The notes under the pieces were generated by a model. The model had not been told where the DNA came from, searched no databases, and worked only from the letters and a program-made list of their open reading frames with translations. 36,595 nucleotides of DNA from Clostridia bacterium (GTDB taxonomy: Bacteria > Bacillota > Clostridia > UBA1212 > UBA1255): positions 1 to 36,595 of the forward strand of contig JAFZEI010000059.1 of assembly GCA_017560765.1 (NCBI GenBank), written 5' to 3'. How positions within the stretch are numbered: the first letter of the stretch is position 1; each line of letters begins with the position of its first letter. This document shows, one piece after another, positions 14,918-22,224 of the stretch. A program made the position numbers and the translations under genes.

Positions 14918-16790
14918 CAGAGGAAGTATAACAGTTGCAGCTGCAATTTTTTTGTCCTCAATAATTGTACTTAATACTGTTTTAATAGATTATGTCAGAA
15001 TGAAAACAAAAATCAGTAGCATACCTACAGAATTACAACTGGCTTGCAATTCTGTATTAGCATCATATGATGCTTTACTGGCAGATAAATATGGTTTGTA
15101 TGGCTATAATACAAGTGCTGATACGTCTGCTCACAGAAATTTTATGCGGTACTATCATGCGGCAGAAAGCTCAGTTGATTTTAAAGAGGCTTTTGTAGAA
15201 CCGAATGTTTTAAAGGAACAAATATGCGGAATAATGCACATTAAAACACCTACAAATATTATAGAGGCTGTGCTTCAAGCTTTTGATATAATTTCCGAGG
15301 CAGATAAATCTTGTGATGAGCACAGTGTTTGCGGCAATGCAGCGCAAAAACTTTCTGATATGCAAGAATTGAGGGATAAATTAAAACTTAAAGTGGAGGG
15401 ATATTATTCCGGTGACCCTGCTTGTGTTAATGGTTTTTCTCAGGGTGTTGTTTTGCAACTTGTAGAGAATATTACGAAAACAGAAAATCATTCAGATAAA
15501 GATACAGAAATAAAAATGCTTTTAAACCAAACAATTGCAGTTCACAAGCAATATCAGCAATACAACAATGAGGCTACAGCAATTTGCAAAGAATTGCAAA
15601 TAGGGCTGGCAGACATAGAAAGTATGCTCTCTGATGTGCTGATTGATGATTCTTCTCCGGAAACGCTTAACAATGCAAATTCAATAAAGAAACAAGCAAC
15701 TACTCTGTTAAATAATTCTGCTTTGACATCTTTACAACACAATGCCGAAGTGTTTAAAGAGAGAATTGATTTACTTGAAAGAATTCATGACAAACAGCAG
15801 ATAAACATAAATCAAATTAAAAACATACTTCAAAAAGGATTTGTTCACACAAATATTAGAATAAACACGTTATATTCCGGAGATGGCGGCGGATTTTCAG
15901 ATCAAAGAGAAGCGCTGTCCGGAGAAATAAAAAACAAGGTGGCAAATTCTGTTTTTTATAATGACAAATATGAGATTCCCCCTATGGAATACGCTATGCT
16001 TCCATCTGTAAAGGCTGCTGCCGTTTCAGAAATGGCTTCGGAATTAATTGATTCCGGGGCAAAGGATTTTATGGACAAATTTTCCTCTTTTAACAGTATG
16101 TTTTCTTATTGGGATAATGTAAGCTTTAATGAAGTAATAAAAGATACTGCAAGTACAATTCTTACGGATGACTATATTTTATCGTATATGACAACAAGAT
16201 TGTCAGGTGTGTCTGATGATAAATTGAATAATGAAATAGAATATATTCTTTGCGGTAATGCTTCTTGTGATGCAAATAATGACAAGGTTGAGCAAAAAAT
16301 TGTGGCATTGAGATTTATATTAAATTTCACTAACATAATGAGGAACAAAGAGAAGGTTACTATAGCGGAAGCTATGGCAGCAGCTATCGCTGCAGTTGTG
16401 AGCCGAGGGGCCGGTGTTACATTATACAAATATATTATTATTTCTGCTTGGGCTTTGATAGATTCTTATGTTGATGCAGAAAAGTTAATTCAAGGGGAAA
16501 GTGTACCGCTTTTAGAAATAGAAGGAGGGGACAAAGTTAACGAGATACAAGACTATGATTTTTATTTACGGATTTTATTGTTGTTTACCGATACAGAAAC
16601 AAAGCTCCTTAGAATATGCGATATAATAGAAATTAATATGAAGGAAATTACCGGTGAAAATTATAAGCTTTCTTCTGTATACAATTCTGTCTGTGTAAAA
16701 GCAGTAACCGAGATTTCGTATATTTCTCCTGTATTATTAGGAATAGAAGAGAAATACAGAAGGGAGGATTATTGTGAGGTTTCATACTAA
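14889..16790 (+). CDS. DUF5702-like, Tad-associated surface protein
   Basis: A 633-residue protein with a short N-terminal leader, NRGSITVAAAIFLSSIIVL (membrane segment about residues 13-33), then LIDYVRMK...LQLACNSVLASYDALLADKYGLYG, which matches the DUF5702 family of clostridial Tad-linked proteins. The large remainder is helical with probable coiled coils (about residues 210-330) and a second hydrophobic region near 495-530. The leader has the G-S cleavage-like site but Ala rather than Glu at +5. GGAGG lies 11 bases before the ATG. It overlaps both neighbours (29 and 17 bases), so the three genes are translated as a unit. The exact role is unknown. Confidence 0.78.
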   Translation: MSCTRSIWDNRGSITVAAAIFLSSIIVLNTVLIDYVRMKTKISSIPTELQLACNSVLASYDALLADKYGLYGYNTSADTSAHRNFMRYYHAAESSVDFKEAFVEPNVLKEQICGIMHIKTPTNIIEAVLQAFDIISEADKSCDEHSVCGNAAQKLSDMQELRDKLKLKVEGYYSGDPACVNGFSQGVVLQLVENITKTENHSDKDTEIKMLLNQTIAVHKQYQQYNNEATAICKELQIGLADIESMLSDVLIDDSSPETLNNANSIKKQATTLLNNSALTSLQHNAEVFKERIDLLERIHDKQQININQIKNILQKGFVHTNIRINTLYSGDGGGFSDQREALSGEIKNKVANSVFYNDKYEIPPMEYAMLPSVKAAAVSEMASELIDSGAKDFMDKFSSFNSMFSYWDNVSFNEVIKDTASTILTDDYILSYMTTRLSGVSDDKLNNEIEYILCGNASCDANNDKVEQKIVALRFILNFTNIMRNKEKVTIAEAMAAAIAAVVSRGAGVTLYKYIIISAWALIDSYVDAEKLIQGESVPLLEIEGGDKVNEIQDYDFYLRILLLFTDTETKLLRICDIIEINMKEITGENYKLSSVYNSVCVKAVTEISYISPVLLGIEEKYRREDYCEVSY

Positions 16791-17766
16791 TAACTCAGAA
16801 AGAGGCTCTGTGTCTATAGAAGCAGCTGTAATTATGCCTGCGTTTTTAGGAGTACTCTTAGTGTTTGTATCTGTTATACAAATTATTTCGGCAGAAAATA
16901 TACTTCGCATGTCGGCTTTGAAAACAGCAGATAAAATGTGTAAATGGGCTCCAATATATAAAAACCTTGCAGCTGACAATTTGCAAAATGAAATAGTAAA
17001 AAAAATAGGAGGAGAGTTAAGTGAAGCATTAAGCGGAGAAGAGGGTGAGCTTATATCAGAAATATTGCAATTGAGAAAAGTGACTGAGTATTCATTCAAT
17101 TATATTTATGGTTTTACATCGCAGAAAATATGTGAAAGCTATATCAATAATGACAAATTGGTAAGGAATAAAGTTGTTGATATAAGTAATTTGAATTTAT
17201 ATAAAAGTACCTTTTTTAGCAACGATACAAATAATATATCATTAAAGGCTGTTTGTGATGTTAAAACATATCTGCCATTTAAAGCAAAAATTGCTGTTGA
17301 TATAGATTGCGCATCGTGGGGAAAAGGTATTATGCCACATGTTTCGGTGGATATACCGGATGAAAAAGTTTCTGACAGTATTTGGCAAAAAGATAATCTT
17401 ACAAGAGGCCGGATAATACGACAAATGTACGGTAGTAATTTGCCTGAAAACTTTCCTGTAATAGCATCTTTTGAATATGGCACAGCAACAATGATTAAAA
17501 GCTTAAATCATACTGCAAAAACATATCAGGATTCGTTTACTTTTGAAAAATCAATTAAAGAGATGATAGATGCTGTTGCAAATTTTGAAGGAAGTAGTAT
17601 GGGTGGTATTACAGTAAATAAAAAAGATATATTAATTAAAAAAATTATATTGGTTTTACCTGAAAATGATTTTTCTTTTTTGCAACAAAATACACTGGAG
17701 TATTTAATGAGATATTCTGCAACAAAATTGGTTGTGTTGGACTTGCAGAGATATCAAAAAGTATGA
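16774..17766 (+). CDS. TadE-like pseudopilin protein
   Basis: A 330-residue protein with a prepilin-like N-terminus: RGSVSIEAAVIMPAFLGVL, with Gly at residue 11 before the presumed cut and Glu at +5 (E16), followed by a hydrophobic helix and a long extracytoplasmic domain. This is the TadE/TadF organisation. The start is GTG at 16774, preceded by GGGAGG. It overlaps the DUF5702 gene by 17 bases. No Tad ATPase (TadA/CpaF), TadB/C platform or prepilin peptidase is in the window, so processing and assembly must rely on distant genes or not occur. Confidence 0.78.
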   Translation: MRFHTNNSERGSVSIEAAVIMPAFLGVLLVFVSVIQIISAENILRMSALKTADKMCKWAPIYKNLAADNLQNEIVKKIGGELSEALSGEEGELISEILQLRKVTEYSFNYIYGFTSQKICESYINNDKLVRNKVVDISNLNLYKSTFFSNDTNNISLKAVCDVKTYLPFKAKIAVDIDCASWGKGIMPHVSVDIPDEKVSDSIWQKDNLTRGRIIRQMYGSNLPENFPVIASFEYGTATMIKSLNHTAKTYQDSFTFEKSIKEMIDAVANFEGSSMGGITVNKKDILIKKIILVLPENDFSFLQQNTLEYLMRYSATKLVVLDLQRYQKV

Positions 17767-17799
17767 TATTATTCATCAGAAAGGTTATAGGTGAGCGTT

Positions 17800-19071
17800 A
17801 TGACAATATTAATTAAAAATGTTAATATTTACACTGATGATGGTGTGAAGTTTTATAAATTTATGTGTATAGACGATGGTATAATCAAACACATAACCGA
17901 TGATGTGTCGGTTGTTGATAGTTTTAAAAAGCATCATAATAAAATAGCAGAAATTGACGCGTGCAAAAAACTTATCATGCCCGGTTTAGTAAATACACAC
18001 ACACATAGTCCTATGACCGCATTGCGAAATATAGGCAGTGATTTGCCTTTGCACAGATGGTTGTTTGAGGAAATATTCCCAAGAGAAGCTAAATTTAAAC
18101 CCGAAAGTATATATTATGGCTCTTTGTTAGGACAAATAGAAATGATACGTTCAGGAACGATTGAATTTACAGACATGTATCCTTCGTTTGATTCTTTGGC
18201 ACAAGCAGTAGAAGAATCCGGATTGAGAGCATCAATCAGTGTTGAATTATTACACAATGATTGGAGTACGGGTAGGAGAATAACCGGTAGCTCCTTTAAA
18301 GAAGGAGAGAAAACTATTGAAAAATGGAAAGGTCGGGCAAATGGTAGGATAACTTTTTTAAGTGAGATACATTCGGTATATTTGTACGATCATAGTTTCT
18401 TGAAAGATGTAGTAGATTTTTCAAAAGGCAATAACATAGGAATAAATATGCATTTGCAAGAAACACAAAAGGAAGTAGAAGATTCAATAAAAGAACTTAA
18501 TGTAAGACCTGTAGAGTTTTTTGATTCAATAGGGGCTTTTGATGTTCCTGTTACTGCAGCACACTGTGTTCATATGAATAGCGAAGAAATGCAACTTCTT
18601 AAGAAAAAAGGTGTAATTGCAGCAATTAATCTTACAAGTAACTTAAAATTGGCAAGTGGAATTCCTAACCTTCCCGAAATGCTGAAAGTTGGAGTAAAAG
18701 TAGGTTTCGGAACAGATGGTTGTGCAAGCAATAATAATTTGAATATGTTTGAAGAAATGCACTTGGCCGGCATACTTTACAAGGGTCTGCATTTGGATTC
18801 TACTATGGTTTCTCCTAAACAAGTAATTAAAGCTGCTACATTAGGACGAAAAATTGCAGAGGGAGAAAAGGCTGATTTAATAATGATTGATATGAGGGCA
18901 CCTCATTTACACCCTGTAAATGATGTTGATGCATTGATAGTTTATGCGATGCAAGGTTCCGACGTTGATACGGTGATTGTTAATGGAGAAATATTAATGG
19001 AAAATAAAGTTATTACAAGACTTGATGAAGAAAAAATAATATATGAAGTCGATAATATAAAGTTTGTTTAA
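17800..19071 (+). CDS. Amidohydrolase, SAH/MTA deaminase-like
   Basis: A 423-residue member of the amidohydrolase superfamily, closest in motifs to 5'-methylthioadenosine/S-adenosylhomocysteine deaminase (MtaD). Metal and catalytic motifs present are NTHTHSPMTALR (HxH), NMHLQET, AAHCVHM and GFGTDGCASNNNLNMFEE. The usual segment between the last barrel helix and the C-terminal strand (family form AT-x-G-A-x-A-G...) is shortened to AATLGRKIAEGEKADL, about 10 residues less than in relatives. The ATG at 17800 has AGGTG upstream; GTG at 17791 is equally possible. It sits 33 bases after the TadE gene. Deaminase identity is likely, but activity with the deletion is uncertain. Confidence 0.8.
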   Translation: MTILIKNVNIYTDDGVKFYKFMCIDDGIIKHITDDVSVVDSFKKHHNKIAEIDACKKLIMPGLVNTHTHSPMTALRNIGSDLPLHRWLFEEIFPREAKFKPESIYYGSLLGQIEMIRSGTIEFTDMYPSFDSLAQAVEESGLRASISVELLHNDWSTGRRITGSSFKEGEKTIEKWKGRANGRITFLSEIHSVYLYDHSFLKDVVDFSKGNNIGINMHLQETQKEVEDSIKELNVRPVEFFDSIGAFDVPVTAAHCVHMNSEEMQLLKKKGVIAAINLTSNLKLASGIPNLPEMLKVGVKVGFGTDGCASNNNLNMFEEMHLAGILYKGLHLDSTMVSPKQVIKAATLGRKIAEGEKADLIMIDMRAPHLHPVNDVDALIVYAMQGSDVDTVIVNGEILMENKVITRLDEEKIIYEVDNIKFV

Positions 19072-19100
19072 TTGCAAAAATAGGCGAGATGACGTATAAT
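19072..19100 (+). promoter_or_regulatory. Promoter of the 6PGDH-like gene
   Basis: TTGCAA (19072-19077) and TATAAT (19095-19100) with a 17-base spacer directly follow the amidohydrolase stop codon. The start point would be near 19107, giving a leader of about 55 bases. So the downstream gene has its own transcription. Confidence 0.8.
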
Positions 19101-19161
19101 TTTTTTCATGAAGGCATCCGGCGTAAATCTTTTTATAAGCTGTTTTGGAGAGTGAATTGTT

Positions 19162-20631
19162 TTGAATAAATATGAGGTAGGAGTTATTACAGACGGGAAA
19201 CTGGGGTGCAATTTTGCTCGTCGATTAAAAGAAAACGGGTATTCTTGTGTCTTATACAACACAGGTCTTGAAAAATTATCAAGAACTGATATAAATTGTT
19301 ATGTTTCAGAAATGCATGAACAAGAAATACTTACGTCAACTTCTGCTGAAGTGATGATTCAATTGTTAGAGAAACCGAGAAGAATATTTATAGTCAGCAG
19401 AAGTAGCTCGTATGCAAAACAAATTCTTGATGAATTATATGACATTGTTGAGCCACAAGATATTATTGTTGATACTTGTGATGCAGATTATAAAGTGACT
19501 AAAGACCGATGCAGAGAGTTTCAACAAAAGAAAAAAGTATCTTATTTAGGAGTTGGATTTTCAGGTGAGGCGGCAGAACTCCTTAATGGTACATCGTTGA
19601 TGGTCGGAGGCTCCAGAGATGCATATATAGAAATATACGATATTTTAAGAGATATTTCTTCTAAGTTTGGCGGATATGAATGCTGCGCATATATGGGACC
19701 TGATGGGGCAGGCCAATATACTAAGATGATACATAATGGTATCGAATATGGTATGCTGCAATCAATATGTGAGAGTATATCTGTTCTGGAACGTATTGCT
19801 GATTTAGATAGCAGTATTGTTTTTGAAACATTAGGTGAATGGCTGATAGGTGAGAATGAAAGCTTTTTAATTCAAGCTGTATATGAAATATTAAGCAAAA
19901 AGGATTCGGAAACAGATAATTTATTTAAAAATATAGTTTCCGATAAAGTTGGTTACAGCCAGTCTGTTTTGTGGCTATGCAACAGTGCGGCTGAACTTGC
20001 AGAACCTGTTCCGTCTATATATGCGGCGCTTAATAACAGATTTATGACAGGATTAAAAAAGGAAAGAACGTCATATTCTGATTTGCTTAAACGTGAAAAA
20101 AACAATATTTTACTAAAACAAAGAGAAGTAAAAAGTTTTGTCGCAGATGTTCGAAATGCATTATATCTCACTCTGATATGTGTTCATGCACAGGCATTTA
20201 ATTTGTTGAAGCATAGGTCGCTTGCCGAAATTTGGGGAACATCTTCACTTGATGTTGCTATTACTTTTCAAGGCGGAGCATTTATTCGTTCAAGGCTTCT
20301 TACAAGGATTATAGATGCATATAAAAATAAACCGGATTTAAAAAATTTATTGGAAGACTCATATTTTGTATCGGCGGTCAGAAGATATCTGCCTTCATTA
20401 CAGAATGTTGTTTGTAAAGCGGCAGAGGGTGGAGTTTCAATACCTATTATGTCTGCTTCGCTTTCGTATCTTTATGATTTCTCAGAGGAAACAATGAACA
20501 CAAGTATTATTGAACTTGCAAGAGATTATATACAAGGAACAGGTTTTGAACTAAAAAGCTCACCAAATACTAAATGTTATGCAAATTGGAAAAAAACTGA
20601 TAATTTGGTTTTTTATAAGGAAAGAAAATAA
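19162..20631 (+). CDS. Divergent 6-phosphogluconate dehydrogenase homologue
   Basis: A 489-residue protein with the full 6PGDH fold (true enzymes oxidise 6-phosphogluconate to ribulose 5-phosphate with NADP). The central block KMIHNGIEYG (K188, H191, N192, E195, Y196) and S134-G135 are kept, as is R454. By alignment to the sheep enzyme (from memory), several key positions differ: the NADP-phosphate arginine (YNRT) is YNTG (T34), DGGNS is DTCDA (D107), the GTGKWT lysine and threonine are L270 and L272, the WRGG arginine is Q370, and the C-terminal RDYFGAH histidine is T460. The start is TTG at 19162 with GGAG upstream. It may be a pseudoenzyme or act on another substrate. Confidence 0.85.
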   Translation: MNKYEVGVITDGKLGCNFARRLKENGYSCVLYNTGLEKLSRTDINCYVSEMHEQEILTSTSAEVMIQLLEKPRRIFIVSRSSSYAKQILDELYDIVEPQDIIVDTCDADYKVTKDRCREFQQKKKVSYLGVGFSGEAAELLNGTSLMVGGSRDAYIEIYDILRDISSKFGGYECCAYMGPDGAGQYTKMIHNGIEYGMLQSICESISVLERIADLDSSIVFETLGEWLIGENESFLIQAVYEILSKKDSETDNLFKNIVSDKVGYSQSVLWLCNSAAELAEPVPSIYAALNNRFMTGLKKERTSYSDLLKREKNNILLKQREVKSFVADVRNALYLTLICVHAQAFNLLKHRSLAEIWGTSSLDVAITFQGGAFIRSRLLTRIIDAYKNKPDLKNLLEDSYFVSAVRRYLPSLQNVVCKAAEGGVSIPIMSASLSYLYDFSEETMNTSIIELARDYIQGTGFELKSSPNTKCYANWKKTDNLVFYKERK

Positions 20632-20638
20632 AAAATTA

Positions 20639-21148
20639 TTAGTTATGCATATTATGTTCTTCTTTATATTGCTTTTCGTATGCGATATTTTTTCTGATTG
20701 CAATTATAGTTTTGCCTGTTATAAATGTAAGTGTAAGATAAATGAGAGCTACAATATATTTTGCTTGTATTCCGCTGTATCTTCCAAGGAAAACAGCTAA
20801 AGGCTCTAAAGGAATAGTCCAAGCGTGAAAGATCATATAGAAAAAATTCTTCACATCCATGTTAAATATGAAGGTAAAGAAATATAAGGCATAAGATAAA
20901 AAACCTATCATTTGATAGAAAAAAAGACCTTTTGAGAGTATTGAATACCGTTTGAACTGCATAAAAATACAAAAGACGATATATAACAAGCAAGCGAAAA
21001 CGGAAATCATAACTTCTGTAAAAGTGAGCTTGAGCATTTCAAAAGTAAATGTATGTAAACCAAAAGGAAAAATAACGAGTATATTCAGAAAGGATAATAT
21101 TGTTGCTATAATCAATGCAGATTTATTTTTTTGAATAAATTTGTTCAT
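20639..21148 (-). CDS. Hypothetical four-helix membrane protein
   Basis: A 169-residue protein I do not recognise. It has four or five hydrophobic segments (about residues 11-31, 40-65, 72-95, 105-120 and 130-152) and a basic C-terminus (AIRKNIAYEKQYKEEHNMHN), consistent with an integral membrane protein. The ATG at 21148 has AGGAG 8 bases upstream. It is convergent with the 6PGDH-like gene (7-base gap) and divergent from the DUF368 gene. It is real by start signal and hydrophobic pattern, but no function can be given. Confidence 0.65.
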   Translation of the reverse strand: MNKFIQKNKSALIIATILSFLNILVIFPFGLHTFTFEMLKLTFTEVMISVFACLLYIVFCIFMQFKRYSILSKGLFFYQMIGFLSYALYFFTFIFNMDVKNFFYMIFHAWTIPLEPLAVFLGRYSGIQAKYIVALIYLTLTFITGKTIIAIRKNIAYEKQYKEEHNMHN

Positions 21149-21191
21149 TTGAAACGCTCCTGTATCAATTGATTATTATAAATGCAAAAAG

Positions 21192-21220
21192 TTGCAATTA
21201 AAGGCACTTTCAATTATACT
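21192..21220 (+). promoter_or_regulatory. Promoter of the DUF368-glycosidase operon
   Basis: TTGCAA (21192-21197) and TATACT (21215-21220) are 17 bases apart. The start would be near 21227, so the AAAGGAGGT site begins almost at the 5' end of the transcript and the leader is only about 14 bases. Confidence 0.8.
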
Positions 21221-21240
21221 ATAAAAAAAGGAGGTAGACA

Positions 21241-22224
21241 ATGTCTCATATTGTAAATTTTATAAAAGGAATTATTGTCGGCATTGCCGTTGTTATACCC
21301 GGATTGTCGGGAAGTATGTTTGCAGTAATCGTTGGTTTGTACGAGAAAATGATTAATGCTGTAAGTACTTTGAGAAAAGGGTTCAAGAAAAACGTATTGT
21401 TTTTATTGCCGATTGTTCTCGGAGGTGTAATAGGTATTCTCTTATCGGCAAAATTAATTGTCGATTTGTGTGAGGAATTTCCGCAACAAGCATATTTCTT
21501 CTTTATAGGGTTAGTTTTAGGCAGTATTCCGTTGGTGTTAAGGAAGGTAAAGCAAATTAATTTTAAACCTGTGTATTTATTGATTACACTGTTTAGTTTT
21601 ATTTTTATTATGATTATGGGTTACTTATCTTCAGGAGAAACATCTGAATCTATTTCAGAAACGACCCACTATCTTACAAGTTTCTCTGATGTTATTGCTG
21701 TTTTTATTGCGGGATTTTTTTCTTGTGCACTTATGTCTGTGCCGGGAGTAAGCGGTTCGGTTACATTAATGGTATTGGGACAGTACAACAAGGTTTATGG
21801 TGCAGTAGGCGATTGTTCCGATATGGTAAAATACATCCTAAAAGGTGATATTGATTCAGCTCTCTTTTACGGTAAGTCTTTGGGGACAGCAATAGTATTT
21901 GCAATAGGTGGCGTTTTAGGTTTCCTTATTATTGCAAAGCTCATATCAAGACTGCTTTTAAAATTTGAAGCACAAGTGTACTATGGTGTCTCCGGAATGG
22001 TATTGGGTGCGGCTGTTATTCTCTTTACTCAAGGTGTTTTGTTGGATGACAGTTTTAAATCGATTTTTACCGGTGCCGGTTTATCAGGCGGAATAGCAGG
22101 TATACTTGTTATTGATATTTTGCTTATTGCTATCGGCGCAATATGCACGCTCTTCTTAGATGATGATAGCGAATTGGTACAAAAAATGAAGAAAAAAGGG
22201 AGAACTGAGAATGAAAAAAAATAA
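21241..22224 (+). CDS. DUF368 polyprenyl-phosphate transporter (PopT-type)
   Basis: A 327-residue membrane protein of the DUF368 family. Members (PopT) have recently been shown to return undecaprenyl phosphate across the membrane for peptidoglycan and wall polymer synthesis. An internal repeat is visible: IPGLSGSMFAVIVGLYEKM near residue 20 and VPGVSGSVTLMVLGQYNKV near residue 166, the two family motifs of an inverted-repeat transporter. About eight hydrophobic segments can be picked out. AAAGGAGGT precedes the ATG by a few bases. It overlaps the glycosidase gene by 14 bases, so the two are coupled. The substrate is inferred from the family, not from this sequence. Confidence 0.88.
   Translation: MSHIVNFIKGIIVGIAVVIPGLSGSMFAVIVGLYEKMINAVSTLRKGFKKNVLFLLPIVLGGVIGILLSAKLIVDLCEEFPQQAYFFFIGLVLGSIPLVLRKVKQINFKPVYLLITLFSFIFIMIMGYLSSGETSESISETTHYLTSFSDVIAVFIAGFFSCALMSVPGVSGSVTLMVLGQYNKVYGAVGDCSDMVKYILKGDIDSALFYGKSLGTAIVFAIGGVLGFLIIAKLISRLLLKFEAQVYYGVSGMVLGAAVILFTQGVLLDDSFKSIFTGAGLSGGIAGILVIDILLIAIGAICTLFLDDDSELVQKMKKKGRTENEKK

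Noticed and set aside
19109-19155. A 15-codon frame (MKASGVNLF...) in the leader of the 6PGDH-like gene, considered as a leader peptide
   Set aside because: No ribosome binding site, no run of one amino acid, and no terminator/antiterminator stems to make an attenuator.
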